64,000 bases of DNA from Pelagerythrobacter rhizovicinus. Its GTDB lineage: Bacteria > Pseudomonadota > Alphaproteobacteria > Sphingomonadales > Sphingomonadaceae. The position numbers and the translations under genes are program-made. The stretch is taken from positions 62,001 through 126,000 of the forward strand of contig NZ_SDPV01000002.1 of the NCBI RefSeq assembly GCF_004135625.1. Direction: 5' to 3'. Below the pieces are notes generated by a model that was not told the origin of the DNA, did no database searches, and saw nothing but the letters and a program-made list of their open reading frames with translations. Each line of letters starts with the position of its first letter. Within the stretch, counting starts at the first letter, position 1. This document shows, in pieces, positions 36,832 through 46,965 of the stretch.

Positions 36832-37890
36832 TCAGTCGTCCGCGTCCGGACCCGTCATCATTTCCTCGGCGACCTCGTCGGTCCGGCCGCGGATGGCGGC
36901 TTCCAACTTGTCGCAAACTTCGGGGTTGTCCTTGAGGTACTGCTTGGCGTTCTCGCGGCCCTGGCCGATGCGGATCGAGTCGTAGCTGAACCAGCTCCCC
37001 GACTTCTCCACGATGCCCGCCTTGACGCCGAGATCGAGAATCTCGCCGATCTTCGAGATGCCTTCGCCGTACATGATGTCGAACTCGACCTGCTTGAACG
37101 GGGGAGCGACCTTGTTCTTGACCACTTTCACCCGGGTCGAATTGCCGATGATCTCGTCGCGGTCCTTGATCTGCCCGGTACGGCGGATGTCGAGCCGCAC
37201 GCTGGCGTAGAACTTGAGCGCATTGCCGCCGGTGGTCGTTTCCGGATTGCCGTACATGACGCCGATCTTCATCCGCAGCTGGTTGATGAAGATCACCATG
37301 CACTTCGACCGGTTGATCGAGCCGGTCAGCTTGCGCAGAGACTGGCTCATCAGACGGGCCTGCAGGCCGACGTGGCTGTCGCCCATCTCGCCCTCGATCT
37401 CGGCGCGCGGAACCAGCGCGGCGACCGAGTCGACCACCAGCACGTCGATCGCGTTCGAGCGCACCAGGGTATCGGTGATCTCGAGCGCCTGCTCGCCGGT
37501 GTCCGGCTGCGAGACGATCAGTTCGTCGATGTCGACGCCCAGCTTCCTGGCATAGACGGGATCGAGCGCATGTTCGGCATCGACGAAGGCGGCGGTGCCA
37601 CCGTTCTTCTGCGCCTCGGCGATCACGTGCAGCGCAAGCGTCGTCTTGCCCGAGCTTTCCGGCCCATAGACCTCGATCACCCGACCCTTGGGCAGACCGC
37701 CCACGCCAAGCGCGATATCGAGGCCGAGCGAGCCCGTCGAAATCGCCTCGACCTGCATCGCTTCCTTCTGGCCCAGCTTCATCGCCGAGCCCTTGCCGAA
37801 TGCGCGATCGATCTGTGCCAGTGCGGCGTCGAGCGCCTTTTGACGGTCCACGTTGCTTTCCTTCTCAACCAGCTTCAGTTCGGCCGCCAT
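36832..37890 (-). CDS. recA: Recombinase A
   Basis: A 352-residue recombinase. Walker [21 protein letters not shown], the [26 protein letters not shown] box (Walker B and MAW motif), L2 loop and C-terminal acidic tail ([11 protein letters not shown]) are present. A perfect alphaproteobacterial SOS box is 77 bases upstream. Confidence 0.98.
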   Translation of the reverse strand: MAAELKLVEKESNVDRQKALDAALAQIDRAFGKGSAMKLGQKEAMQVEAISTGSLGLDIALGVGGLPKGRVIEVYGPESSGKTTLALHVIAEAQKNGGTAAFVDAEHALDPVYARKLGVDIDELIVSQPDTGEQALEITDTLVRSNAIDVLVVDSVAALVPRAEIEGEMGDSHVGLQARLMSQSLRKLTGSINRSKCMVIFINQLRMKIGVMYGNPETTTGGNALKFYASVRLDIRRTGQIKDRDEIIGNSTRVKVVKNKVAPPFKQVEFDIMYGEGISKIGEILDLGVKAGIVEKSGSWFSYDSIRIGQGRENAKQYLKDNPEVCDKLEAAIRGRTDEVAEEMMTGPDADD

Positions 37891-37967
37891 CGCATGGGCT
37901 CCTTCGCTTGCCTAGGGCTTCGTTCCCGTTATCGACTGATGTGCTATGTATCCGCTTTGTTCCAACA

Positions 37968-37982
37968 GAACAAGAGTGGAAC
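37968..37982 (-). promoter_or_regulatory. SOS (LexA) box of recA
   Basis: On the minus strand GTTC-CACTCTT-GTTC, an exact GTTC-N7-GTTC LexA site, 77 bases upstream of the recA ATG. An overlapping palindrome GTTC-TGTTG-GAAC shares one half-site. Confidence 0.85.
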
Positions 37983-38036
37983 AGAAATTTTTTCCGTGGA
38001 GCCGCAGGACCGCGGGATTCCGCCGGTTCTGGCCGA

Positions 38037-39623
38037 TCAGCGGTGCGCCGAACGGACTCGCCAGCGGACTTTCCGATCTGAATTGGCGGGAATCGTCGTC
38101 TCGATCACGCGCTCGCCATCCTTGATCCGCAGACCGCGTCCGCGCACTTCCCAATCCGCCGCCGTGCCGAGCCGGACGCGCAGACGCGCCGGATGATCGA
38201 GAGCATTCGCGATCTCGGCCTCCATCCGCGCCCATTTCTCGGGTTCGGTCGCCGGATCGTGCTCGCTCGTGCGCGTGCAGGCGACCCGCACGCGGCCGCT
38301 TGTGCCGAGCGCAATCTCGACATCCTGGCCGCGGGCATAATCGCGCAGGCGCTCCTCGCCGACGAGCAGCGGACCGTGGGACGAGGGTTCGAACACCGCG
38401 ACGCCGCCCGAAGGCAGCGCCACACCGAGGCCGTGGGCCTCGTCGTTGACCGTCGCGAGCAGCCGCTCGGCGGGGCGAAACTCCTCGTCGCTCTCGCGAT
38501 TCGCCGAACATCCGATCTCGTAGATCAGCTCGCCCTCGATCTCGTCCTTCTGCAGGAAAGCGACCTGCTTCAGGCCCTTCGCCGCGACGGTGACCGGCTC
38601 CGGCACACGATAGAGTTTCAGATCGCCGAGTTCCTCCTCGGCAGCCATCATCGCTGCGGGGGAGGCCGTGCGTTGCACACGCGAGCCGGTGAGGATGATC
38701 GCCTCGTCTGTCGCCGCCATCGCCGGAGGCGGCGGCGGCGGGGGCGGAGGCGGATAACCGACCGGCGAGCCTCTCGCGGTGCTGCCGATCGGGTAGCAGG
38801 TCAGCCGCAGCGGCTCCGCACGAGGCGGCTCAGCCAAACTCTCGTAGTCGCCCTCGACGTTGAGCCGGCCGGCCACCGCCATCAGCTCGGCATCGGAAAA
38901 CGACTGGGCATTGTCGTTGAGCAGCGTGAGCCATGAGGTCAGCCCGAGTTCGACCCCGCCACGACCGTCGCCCTCGCCCAGCGTCGCGACGTAGTTCGCC
39001 TGCCAGTCGAAGCCCCAGGCAAGATAGGTCAGCACGATCTGGTAGGTGCCGCCGCTCGCGTCGCGGGTGTCGATCGAGAACACCGGCTGCGCCGACAGCC
39101 CTGCGGGAACGCGGTCGAAGGTCAGCTTCTCGGGCAGACCCGCACAGCGCACCGCCTCGAAGCCCTCGCCCGTCTGCAGCACCAGCCCGCCGTCGGCACG
39201 GGTGCGGACGATCGCCGGTTCGCTCGCCGCCTCGCCCGTCGCCGGGTTGGCGCGCGTGATCGTCACCCGGTTGCCGAGCATGCCGTTCACGAGCGCCGCG
39301 GGGGAGAGCAGCTCCGCATTGCGGTTCTTCTCGATTGTCCCGCCCGGCAGGCCGGTGACGATCGCGGAGACCGCCACCATCCCTTCGGCCACGCCTTCGA
39401 AGCGCACCGTGCTTTCGCCCGGCGGCAGAGTGACGGTGCGCGTCTCGCTGACCATCGCGAAGCCTTCGGGAAAGGCGCGGTCCATCGCCTCGTCCGGCCC
39501 GCGCTCGGGATCGCGATAGACGGTGACCGCGAGCGCGACCGGCGCCGAGGCATCGACCGTCTCGCGCGCCTGCGCGGCGGCGGAGGCGGCGATCAGCGCG
39601 AGGAGGAATGCGGCGCGCCGCAT
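38037..39623 (-). CDS. DUF4139 exported protein with TonB-box-like segment
   Basis: A 528-residue exported protein (signal peptide ending in SAAAQA-R). DUF4139 features include PPGESTVRFEGVAEGMV and the YLAWGFDWQANYVATL core. A linker of ten prolines (about residue 290) is followed by DEAIILTGSRVQR, which resembles the TonB box and plug start of receptors (E-x-IV-V-TGSR). The C-terminal strands are in RVRLGTAADWEVRGRGLRIKDGERVIE. Function unknown. Its upstream neighbour on the same strand is a second DUF4139 gene 13 bases away. Confidence 0.75.
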   Translation of the reverse strand: MRRAAFLLALIAASAAAQARETVDASAPVALAVTVYRDPERGPDEAMDRAFPEGFAMVSETRTVTLPPGESTVRFEGVAEGMVAVSAIVTGLPGGTIEKNRNAELLSPAALVNGMLGNRVTITRANPATGEAASEPAIVRTRADGGLVLQTGEGFEAVRCAGLPEKLTFDRVPAGLSAQPVFSIDTRDASGGTYQIVLTYLAWGFDWQANYVATLGEGDGRGGVELGLTSWLTLLNDNAQSFSDAELMAVAGRLNVEGDYESLAEPPRAEPLRLTCYPIGSTARGSPVGYPPPPPPPPPPAMAATDEAIILTGSRVQRTASPAAMMAAEEELGDLKLYRVPEPVTVAAKGLKQVAFLQKDEIEGELIYEIGCSANRESDEEFRPAERLLATVNDEAHGLGVALPSGGVAVFEPSSHGPLLVGEERLRDYARGQDVEIALGTSGRVRVACTRTSEHDPATEPEKWARMEAEIANALDHPARLRVRLGTAADWEVRGRGLRIKDGERVIETTIPANSDRKVRWRVRSAHR

Positions 39624-39636
39624 CGTCCGGCGCCGC

Positions 39637-41154
39637 TCAGTACCGCGTTTCGTAAGTCACGCGGACCACGCGCTCGCCCTCGGCGGGCACGGGGACGACC
39701 CACTTGCGCCGGTCGGCATTGAGCTGCTCGCCCGGAATGTCCTCGCTGACGATGCGGTAATCGTTGCCCCACCAGCCGCGGTCGAGCCCAACCTGCACCA
39801 GATCGACCTCAACCGGGGCGGCCTTGGCGTTGGTCAGGGTGTAGCGCATGGTCGTGCGGTAGAACTGCTTTGGCCGTTCCACGTCGAGCTGCTCGACCAC
39901 TTCGCCGTCGCGGATCACGCGGTAACGGGCGCTGCTTTCCCATTCGGCGGAGGTGATCTCCTCGCGTCGCTCCACTTCGGCCTGCACGAAAATATCGAAC
40001 GCATCGCCGGTGCGCAGTGAAAGCTCGCTGCCCATCGGCGTATGGCCGATCGCGCTCTCGCCGATGAACTGCGGCGTGCCCTGGCTGTCGCGCTGGTAGA
40101 AGCGCACCGTACCCGCCGGCAGCGCGTCGCCGAGCCCGCCCTGCCGCGAGGAGGAGAACGCGATCTCGCTCGAGACGTTCACCGGCGCGTCGTCGTTCGC
40201 CAGCCAGCCGACGGTGCGCGCATAGACCTTGCGCGCCGGCACGCCCTGCACGTCGAGGAAGCTGACCTGCTTGGTCTGGTTGTTGGCGATCGTGGTGCGG
40301 TCCTCGATCGGGTAGAGATAGAACTCGCCGACCTGCTCCCGGCCCGAACTCTCGGTGCCCGGGCGAACCATGCCCGACCGCCGCGGAGGTGGCGGCGGCT
40401 GGGGATAGCGCCGGCTGCTCGCCCCCGCCGATCCCGGGCTTCCGGCGACCAGCAGCGTATCGGCCTGATGAAAAGTCGTGCCGGTCTGGTTGGTCAGCGT
40501 CACCCAGCCCTGCATGTCGATCGCGCCGGTCGCCTCGTCGTAGAGCGAGACGTAGTCCGCCGACCAGCCGAGCCCGGGGGTGAGATAGCGGATCGAGGCC
40601 GGGCGCCTGCCGCCCCGGTCGCTCTCCACCGTGACCGACAGGGTCGGCCGCGCGCGCAGGTTGGGCGGCACTCGGTCGAACACGGCACGCACCGGCAACC
40701 CGTCGTCGCGCAGCACCTCGATCCGGTCGCCGATCTTCACCACCACGCCGCCGGCGGTCGAGAGCACAGTCGCGCGCTCGCGCGTCTCGGCGCCGGTGGC
40801 GGGATTGGTGCGCACCAGCGTCACCGTCTGCCCGATCGCCTTCTCCATCAGCTTGGCCGGGGTCAGGAGGTCGAAGTCGAAGTTCTGCTCGACGATCGCC
40901 GCGCCTTCGGCGGCGAAGCTCAATGTCTCCGGCCGGATCTGCGCCGAGACGTCGGGGAATTCGATCCGGCTGCGCCCTTGCGCGATCGGCAGTTGCCGCA
41001 CGTCCTGCACCAGCGCCTGGCCGTTGTTGTAGATCGTGACGGAAACGTCGCCCTGCGCGGTTTCGTCGGGATCGGTCTGCGCCGGCGCCGCAGTGGCGAG
41101 AAGCACCAGCGGCAGGGCCGCCCCGAATGCGGCCAACAAGCGATAGGTCTTCAC
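39637..41154 (-). CDS. DUF4139 exported protein
   Basis: A 505-residue exported protein. I chose GTG 41154, giving signal peptide (V)KTYRLLAAFGAALPLVLLAT and a GGGGGAGGG site upstream. It shares the DUF4139 layout with its downstream neighbour: SVTIYNNGQALVQDVR, RYLTPGLGWSADYVSLYD, and a C-terminal half rich in strands (EVDLVQVGLDRGWWGNDYRI). A proline-rich linker QPPPPPRR lies mid-protein. Likely periplasmic or cell-surface; molecular role unknown. Confidence 0.78.
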   Translation of the reverse strand: MKTYRLLAAFGAALPLVLLATAAPAQTDPDETAQGDVSVTIYNNGQALVQDVRQLPIAQGRSRIEFPDVSAQIRPETLSFAAEGAAIVEQNFDFDLLTPAKLMEKAIGQTVTLVRTNPATGAETRERATVLSTAGGVVVKIGDRIEVLRDDGLPVRAVFDRVPPNLRARPTLSVTVESDRGGRRPASIRYLTPGLGWSADYVSLYDEATGAIDMQGWVTLTNQTGTTFHQADTLLVAGSPGSAGASSRRYPQPPPPPRRSGMVRPGTESSGREQVGEFYLYPIEDRTTIANNQTKQVSFLDVQGVPARKVYARTVGWLANDDAPVNVSSEIAFSSSRQGGLGDALPAGTVRFYQRDSQGTPQFIGESAIGHTPMGSELSLRTGDAFDIFVQAEVERREEITSAEWESSARYRVIRDGEVVEQLDVERPKQFYRTTMRYTLTNAKAAPVEVDLVQVGLDRGWWGNDYRIVSEDIPGEQLNADRRKWVVPVPAEGERVVRVTYETRY

Positions 41155-41330
41155 GCGAACCCTCCCCCTGCGAAGTCCATAGAAGATGCTGCCGGCGGTT
41201 TTACGGCGCATGAACGGTGCGGTCCATCGCCAATAGTGCGGGGTCGGGGCCAATCGGCTTCAACCCTGAGGCCTCCAAGTGAAGGCTTTCGCCCCCCGAA
41301 TCCCAAGGAAAGGGTCCGCGTTCCCCCCTC

Positions 41331-41403
41331 TGTCATTCCCGCGCAAGCGGGAATCCATGGAGGAACGACCGCGTCCTGGATCCCCGCTTTCGCGGGGATG
41401 ACA
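41331..41403. repeat. Inverted pair of GTCATCCCCGC-type REP repeat
   Basis: TGTCATTCCCGCGCAAGCGG (left) and GATCCCCGCTTTCGCGGGGA (right) are inverted units of the family also at 10047-10136 and 21444-21525. They fill part of the 308-base gap between cckA and the DUF4139 gene; the rest (41155-41330) should hold the DUF4139 promoter, with no clear motif seen. Confidence 0.75.
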
Positions 41404-41462
41404 AAGCATTGAATGATATCGGCCGGCTGACGACACGCGCCAAACATCTGAGTGCCGATGGC

Positions 41463-43907
41463 CTAGCGATGCACCGCGCCGAGGACTTGCGCGACTTTGT
41501 CGCCGATCTCCTGCACGCTGAACGGCTTGGCGATGAAGTGCATGTCGGCAAGGTCGATCTCGCTGCGGAGCTGCTCCTCGGCATAGCCCGACATGAATAG
41601 TACCGGCAGGTTCGGCCGCACCTTGCGGATCGCCCGAACCATGGCCGGGCCGTCCATTCCCGGCATGACGACGTCGCTCAGAACGAGATCGAATTCGCCG
41701 CCCTCGGCGATCGCGGCGAGACCCTCCTCTCCGTCCGCCGCTGTCGTCACGCTGTAGCCCGCGCGCGACAGCGCCCGCTCGGCGACGGCGCGGACCATGT
41801 CCTCGTCCTCCACCAGCAGCACACGGCCGCCGCCCGACCATTCGCTGGTCGCCTGCGGCTCCTCTGCGGCCGGCGACGCACTGTGCGACGCGGCATCGCC
41901 ATGGACCGGCAGATAGATGGTGAAGCGAGCCCCTCGGGGGCGACCGTCGGCATCGGCCAGGTTGTCGGCAAAGATGAACCCGCCCGACTGCTTGACGATG
42001 CCGTAGACGGTCGAAAGCCCCAGCCCGGTTCCCTTGCCCTGTTCCTTCGTGGTGAAGAATGGTTCAAAGATCTTCCCCATCAGCTCGGCCGGAATGCCGC
42101 CACCGGTGTCCTGCACCACCAGCACGGTGTAGTCGGCGACCGGGATGATGTCCGATCCCATCTTCCGCACGTCGCCTGCCGTCACCCGGCGGGTCGCGAG
42201 GGTCAGCTTGCCCGTTCCGTCACCGCGGGCCTGCATGGCGTCGCGCGCGTTGACCGCGAGATTGACGATCACCTGCTCGAGCTGCTGCGGGTCGGCGCGC
42301 ACCGGGCCGAGATCGCGGTCATGATGCACCTTCAACACGATCTTCTCGCCCAGCAGGCGCTTGAGCAGCTGGCTGACCTCGCTCACCACGTCGGGCAACT
42401 GCAGGACCTCGGGCCGGAGAGTCTGCTGGCGGCTGAATGCGAGCAACTGGCGCGTCAGGCTTGCCGCACGGTTCGAATTTGCGCGGATCTGCTGGATATC
42501 GTCATAGTCGCTGTCGCCCGGCGTATGGCGCAGCAGCATCAGATCGCAGTATCCGATGATCGCGGTCAGCACGTTGTTGAAATCGTGCGCCACGCCGCCG
42601 GCGAGCTGGCCGACGGCCTGCATCTTGGTCGCCTGCGCGACCTGCCGCTTGAGCCGCGCTTCTTCGGTCGTGTCGACAAGGCTCAGCAGCACCGCCGCCT
42701 CGCCCAGTCCGCGCACGCCGGCGAGGCCGAGCGAAACCGGCTCGTCAGGCTGGTGCCGCAGGCGGACAGCCATGTCGGCGCTCGCCGCAGAGCCCCGGGC
42801 GAAGCGCCGCACCGCGTCGGCCAGCGCGCCCTTGTCTTCCCTGACCACGAGGTCCGAGGGGAACGAGGGCAACCCCTCCCGCTCGATTTCCGCCGCGCGG
42901 AGGAAAGCTTCGTTGGCGAACAGGAAGCGCCCGTCACGGTCGGTCATGGCCAGACCCAGCGGCAGTGCGCCCAGCAGCGCCTCGAGCTGCGGCATGGCTG
43001 CCTGCCCCACGCCTTCCCAGCCGCCACCGATGCCGATGCCGCTTTCGACCAGCAGCATGAGCGAGGGTGCCTCGTCGGCGCGGGCCGGCCGCGCCGCGTC
43101 CGGGTCGGTGAGCGAGACCTGGATCAGCATCTGCGGCGTGCCGCGCTGTCCCTCGCGCGCGAAATAGATCCGCTCGCGACTGTCGGAGCGGAGCTGCGAC
43201 ACGAATTCCTGGCCGGCCAGCGTCGCCGCCGAATCGCCGGTCGCGCGCGTGGCGAAGCCGGCGCCGGCCGCGCGAATCGTGCCGTCGGTCCCGACGATCG
43301 CGGTCTCGATCCCGGCGTTCGAGAGCAGGGCGCCGAACGGGCCGGTGATCCATTCCGCGAGGTGCGCCACCGGATCCTCGAGCGTGAGCGCGGTGAAGCG
43401 CCAGACCAGATAGTCATCGCCCCGCCCCGCCCGCTCGGTTTCCGCCCGCCACGAACCGTTGCCGTCCTCGCGCTCGAGCAGATCGACCGACGCTGTCCCG
43501 TCGCGCCATGCCTCGCGTGCGGCGCGCACCAGCCGTTCCAGCGAGAGGCGGTCGAGAGCAAGGTTCGGCGGTGCATGGGCAATGCCGAACCAGTCGCCGT
43601 AGAGTCTGTTTGCGCAGACGAGGCGGTTGGCGCGATCGGTCACCGCGACCGCCGTGTCGGGCTGCTCGATCGCGGCGACGGTCACCGACCAGTCCGGTTG
43701 CGCGAAGCTCTCCTCTCCGGAGCCCGGACGCATGCGGGAAAAGGCGTAGCCCACGGCCATGAGCGCGCAGAGACCCACCGCATAGCCGAGCGTGAGCATG
43801 GCGTCGCCGGTGATCAGCCAGATCAGCAGTGCGCTCACCGCCAGCGCGGCGGCGATCCATGCGGGAAGCGGCAGTCGCCCCTGCCCCTGCCCGAGCAGCT
43901 GCGCCAT
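41463..43907 (-). CDS. cckA: CckA-type hybrid histidine kinase
   Basis: An 814-residue membrane-bound hybrid kinase. Two TM segments lie near residues 15-55, followed by two PAS-like regions. The dimerisation box QAVGQLAGGVAHDFNNVLTA carries the phospho-His H441. The ATPase domain has N- and G-boxes (NLAVNARDAMQ, DTGGGIPAEL, GKGTGLGLSTV). The C-terminal receiver has D745 (LVLSDVVMPGMDG). Its order and HDFNN-type box match Caulobacter CckA, which feeds ChpT, CtrA and CpdR. The start overlaps the DUF2062 gene stop (TGATG). Confidence 0.92.
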   Translation of the reverse strand: MAQLLGQGQGRLPLPAWIAAALAVSALLIWLITGDAMLTLGYAVGLCALMAVGYAFSRMRPGSGEESFAQPDWSVTVAAIEQPDTAVAVTDRANRLVCANRLYGDWFGIAHAPPNLALDRLSLERLVRAAREAWRDGTASVDLLEREDGNGSWRAETERAGRGDDYLVWRFTALTLEDPVAHLAEWITGPFGALLSNAGIETAIVGTDGTIRAAGAGFATRATGDSAATLAGQEFVSQLRSDSRERIYFAREGQRGTPQMLIQVSLTDPDAARPARADEAPSLMLLVESGIGIGGGWEGVGQAAMPQLEALLGALPLGLAMTDRDGRFLFANEAFLRAAEIEREGLPSFPSDLVVREDKGALADAVRRFARGSAASADMAVRLRHQPDEPVSLGLAGVRGLGEAAVLLSLVDTTEEARLKRQVAQATKMQAVGQLAGGVAHDFNNVLTAIIGYCDLMLLRHTPGDSDYDDIQQIRANSNRAASLTRQLLAFSRQQTLRPEVLQLPDVVSEVSQLLKRLLGEKIVLKVHHDRDLGPVRADPQQLEQVIVNLAVNARDAMQARGDGTGKLTLATRRVTAGDVRKMGSDIIPVADYTVLVVQDTGGGIPAELMGKIFEPFFTTKEQGKGTGLGLSTVYGIVKQSGGFIFADNLADADGRPRGARFTIYLPVHGDAASHSASPAAEEPQATSEWSGGGRVLLVEDEDMVRAVAERALSRAGYSVTTAADGEEGLAAIAEGGEFDLVLSDVVMPGMDGPAMVRAIRKVRPNLPVLFMSGYAEEQLRSEIDLADMHFIAKPFSVQEIGDKVAQVLGAVHR

Positions 43908-44500
43908 CAACCTTCCTGCGCCCCGAGCCGCCGATCCAGCCGGGCTTCCATCTGGCGCAGCCGCCGCTGGCGCTTGCGCGCCACCACGATGCGCCAGATT
44001 ACGCTGGATATCAGATAGCCCGCCGTTGCGGAAACGAGCGACAGCACGATGAAGCCAAAGGCCGTCACGCCGGCAACTTCGAACGCGCCCAGCGCCCAGC
44101 CTTCCCAGCGCCCGCTGGCAAGCTCGTCGTTGGCGACGCCCACTGTCGCCGCGTCGACCTTGAGCACGAACGCGCCGACCTTGTTCGCGATGACCAGCCA
44201 GAAAGCGAGCGTGAGGGGATTGGTGACGAACGTCACGGCAGCCGAAAGCGGCACGTTGGCGCGGGCCGGCAGCGCCAGAAAGGCAGCGAGGAAGATCTGG
44301 CCGACGGGCACGATAAAGGCCGCGAACAGGCCCAGGGCGACGCCGCGCGGCACCGAACGACGCGTGAAGCGCCAGAGTTCGGGGCTGAGGAAACGGTGCG
44401 CGATCGGCGCGAGGTATTTGTTGCGCGCCATCTCCTCGCGCGTCGGCATGTGCTTGCGCAGCCAGTCGGCCAGGAAAGTCTTGGAACGTTTGCGCATCAT
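43907..44500 (-). CDS. DUF2062 membrane protein
   Basis: A 197-residue protein. MMRKRSKTFLADWLRKHMPTR is a basic cytosolic start; DUF2062 features are SVPRGVALGLFAAFIVPVGQ, LPARANVPLSAAVTFVTNPLT and later TM segments near residues 140-170. Its stop overlaps the cckA start, so the two are likely co-translated. Family role is unknown; links to cell-envelope processes are inferred from the cckA pairing. Confidence 0.82.
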   Translation of the reverse strand: MMRKRSKTFLADWLRKHMPTREEMARNKYLAPIAHRFLSPELWRFTRRSVPRGVALGLFAAFIVPVGQIFLAAFLALPARANVPLSAAVTFVTNPLTLAFWLVIANKVGAFVLKVDAATVGVANDELASGRWEGWALGAFEVAGVTAFGFIVLSLVSATAGYLISSVIWRIVVARKRQRRLRQMEARLDRRLGAQEG

Positions 44501-44666
44501 GATCTCGCCGCCGCAATGCTCGCGCAAGGCTGCAAGGGCAAGTGGGGCGGCGCGGAATCTGGTGAAGCGGTCATTGCGGGCGATATGGGTAGCAAGGCGT
44601 GAATAACCAGCGGGTGAATGGCAACCCTCCGTATGCGAGTTCGGCCGAGGATGCTTTGTCGCCCAA

Positions 44667-44808
44667 ATCCTCCCCATCGTCTTGCGATGGGGAGGTGGCG
44701 CCCGTCACAGACGGGTGACGGAGGGGCACTGATGCGAAAGCCCCCTCCACCACGAGCCGCTTCGCGGCTCGCGGTCCCCCTCCCCGGTGCGAGACGATGG
44801 GGAGGATT
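44667..44808. repeat. Inverted pair of CCTCCCCATCG palindromic repeats
   Basis: Left 44667-44727 begins AATCCTCCCCATCGTCTTGC; right 44740-44808 ends with its inverse and contains CCCCTCCACC-stem-GGTCCCCCTCCCC, the core also seen at 11114-11150. This accounts for the middle of the 405-base gap between the DUF2062 and smpB genes; I see nothing else coding in 44501-44905. Confidence 0.7.
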
Positions 44809-44905
44809 GGAGGCAATCGACATTCGTGCCTGACAAATGGGTGGGAGAGACGGTGGCGCTGAAAGCCGCCATCTGCAAACCCTCAGCGCTGAAGGTCGAC
44901 TGGCC

Positions 44906-45388
44906 CTAGCCGTTCTCGCGCATCAGGCGGGCCTTGTCGCGCTTCCAGTCGCGCTCCTTGATCGTCTGCCGCTTGTCGTGCGCCTGCTTGCCCTTGGCGA
45001 GCGCGAGTTCGACTTTCGCGCGGCCGGTCTTGTTGAAGTAGACGCTCAGCGGAACCAGCGTCATCCCCTTGCGCTCGACCGCGCCGAACAGCTTCTCGAT
45101 CTCGCGCGCGTGGAGCAGCAGCTTGCGCGGCCGGCGCGGCTCGTGGTTGAAACGGTTGCCGTGGCTGAACTCGGGGATGTTGGCGTTGACCAGCCACACC
45201 TGCCCGTCGCGCACTTCGGCATAGCTTTCCGCGATCGAGGCCTCGCCGGCCCGTAGCGCCTTCACCTCGGTGCCCTGTAGCGCGATTCCCGCCTCGAACT
45301 TGTCCTCGATATAGTAATCGAACCGCGCGCGCCGATTCTCGGCGACGGTCTTCTGCTTGTCGAACGTGGCGGGTTTGGGACGAGCCAT
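44906..45388 (-). CDS. smpB: SsrA-binding protein SmpB
   Basis: A 160-residue OB-fold protein that binds tmRNA in trans-translation. Family features are [45 protein letters not shown], the [19 protein letters not shown] loop and the basic C-terminal tail [20 protein letters not shown]. The ATG at 45388 begins the conserved [20 protein letters not shown]. Confidence 0.95.
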   Translation of the reverse strand: MARPKPATFDKQKTVAENRRARFDYYIEDKFEAGIALQGTEVKALRAGEASIAESYAEVRDGQVWLVNANIPEFSHGNRFNHEPRRPRKLLLHAREIEKLFGAVERKGMTLVPLSVYFNKTGRAKVELALAKGKQAHDKRQTIKERDWKRDKARLMRENG

Positions 45389-45446
45389 AAGGCCGCGCCA
45401 TGTAGGCGTTCGTGCGCGCCGGGGAAAGCCCCTCGGCGCGCGAACG

Positions 45447-46766
45447 CTAGTCCGCTCCGCCCGCCATCGCCACGAGATCCCGCGGCAGTGCCGGTTCGCT
45501 GAGCAGGCGCTCCATCCGCTCCCACCGTTCATCCTCGTCCGCGTCGCCCGCCTCGATCGCGGCCTGCACCATGTCCCGGCCGAGCCCATAGTTGATGATG
45601 TAGCTGCGGTAGGTGTCGATGAAGTCGAGCGACTGCTTCGCCCGCTCGGGCGAGACGAGCTGGTAGCGCTGCAGCAGCTCGGTCGCCCGCGCGACGTCGA
45701 TTTCGCCGGCGAGATACCGCGAGGCGATCGTGTAGCGCGCCGGTCCGAGGTCCTGCATCGCGTCGCGCAGCGCGATGTAACGCTCCACGTCGAGGTCCTC
45801 CAGCCCAGCGATCGGCGCCAGCACGTCGCGCGTGAAGGCCACGTCCTCCTCGCCCGGGAAGGCGAGGTCGATCCCGTAGTTGGCCGAACCCTCGGCGATC
45901 AGGGACTGCGGCGAATAGAGCGGGTAGACCGAGAATTCCTGCCACCCGCGCCCGTTCACCAGCTCGCGCTCGAGCAGCGAGTTGAACGCGTGGTGGCCCG
46001 GATAGCCCTCGTGACAGCCGAGATCGATCGCGCGGTCGAGCCGCACCGGCAGATCCGTGTTGACCTCGATCTTCGAATGATAGCCGCCCTGGTAGTAGTT
46101 GTACCCGCTCCACGGCTTGTCGGTCACCAACGCCAGCGTGAAGCTCTCGCCTTCGGGTAGCGCGATGTGCTCGAGCGTGCGCCGCTTGCACTCGGCGATC
46201 GCGGCATCCATCACCGGACGCACACGGTCGGCGGGCATGTCGAAGCGCTTCTGGAACGTGTCGATCCGCTGCCACAGCGGCCCCTCGCCCGGAACCAGCC
46301 GCTCGATCTGCGCCAGCAGAGGGTCGAAGCTTTCGAGCGGCGGCAGCTCGGGCCGCACGCCGAACAGCCCCTCGGCCTCATCGGCGAACGACAGCGTCTC
46401 GCCCTGCATCATCCTGAGCCGCGTGCCGGCCGCGGTGAGCTGCGCGACGAGGAACCGCGCGCGCCGTTCCTCCAGGCTGTCGCCCGGAACGCCGTCGTCG
46501 GCAAACTGCGCCGCGCGCGCCTCCAGCGCCTCGGTGCGCGCCGCGAGCATCGGCAGGGTCTGCCCCGCCGCCTCGGCAACGGCCCGCGTGCGGACGTCCT
46601 CGGGCCCGTAGTAGGCGTCGATATAACCTTCCTCCTTCTCACCGATGGTGAGCTGGAGGAGCAGATAGTCGTCGGCGATGGCATCGAGCGTGTCGGACTG
46701 CCCGCCCGGGCCCGTCGCGCAGGCCCCCAGGGCCAGTGCCGCCAGAACAGACAATCCCTTGCGCAT
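45447..46766 (-). CDS. DUF885-type putative metallopeptidase lipoprotein
   Basis: A 439-residue protein with a lipoprotein signal [16 protein letters not shown] (lipobox LGAC). The core contains HEGYPGHH, an HExxxxHH zinc-site variant typical of the DUF885/M-like peptidase group, and [19 protein letters not shown] with a likely third ligand Glu. Probably a periplasmic membrane-anchored peptidase; substrate unknown. A good GGAGG site precedes ATG 46766. Confidence 0.78.
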   Translation of the reverse strand: MRKGLSVLAALALGACATGPGGQSDTLDAIADDYLLLQLTIGEKEEGYIDAYYGPEDVRTRAVAEAAGQTLPMLAARTEALEARAAQFADDGVPGDSLEERRARFLVAQLTAAGTRLRMMQGETLSFADEAEGLFGVRPELPPLESFDPLLAQIERLVPGEGPLWQRIDTFQKRFDMPADRVRPVMDAAIAECKRRTLEHIALPEGESFTLALVTDKPWSGYNYYQGGYHSKIEVNTDLPVRLDRAIDLGCHEGYPGHHAFNSLLERELVNGRGWQEFSVYPLYSPQSLIAEGSANYGIDLAFPGEEDVAFTRDVLAPIAGLEDLDVERYIALRDAMQDLGPARYTIASRYLAGEIDVARATELLQRYQLVSPERAKQSLDFIDTYRSYIINYGLGRDMVQAAIEAGDADEDERWERMERLLSEPALPRDLVAMAGGAD

Positions 46767-46811
46767 CGATTTCCTCCCCTCGTCCTCCCATGCGGCAATT
46801 CTATATCCGGG

Positions 46812-46924
46812 CGTCACCCTGAACTTGTTTGTGCTTTGCACAGCTTCGCTTCCAGGGCCCATTCCTCCTCACGCACTGCTGCTTCCGGAGCCAAGATGGA
46901 TGCTGAAACAAGTTCAGCATGACG
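46812..46924. repeat. Inverted pair of CCTGAACTTGTTTC-type repeat
   Basis: CGTCACCCTGAACTTGTTT (left) and TGAAACAAGTTCAGCATGACG (right, about 46904-46924) are inverted units. A second pair of the same family is at 51110-51200. Between the DUF885 gene and def. Confidence 0.7.
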
Positions 46925-46965
46925 TGAATAATGAATGCGGGAGCTTCAGCTTCCGATGACCGAGA

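Noticed and set aside
43908-44516. A longer cckA start giving a protein of more than 1000 residues
   Set aside because: The extra 5' codons overlap the DUF2062 gene in another frame and show no domain; ATG 43907 starts a normal TM region.
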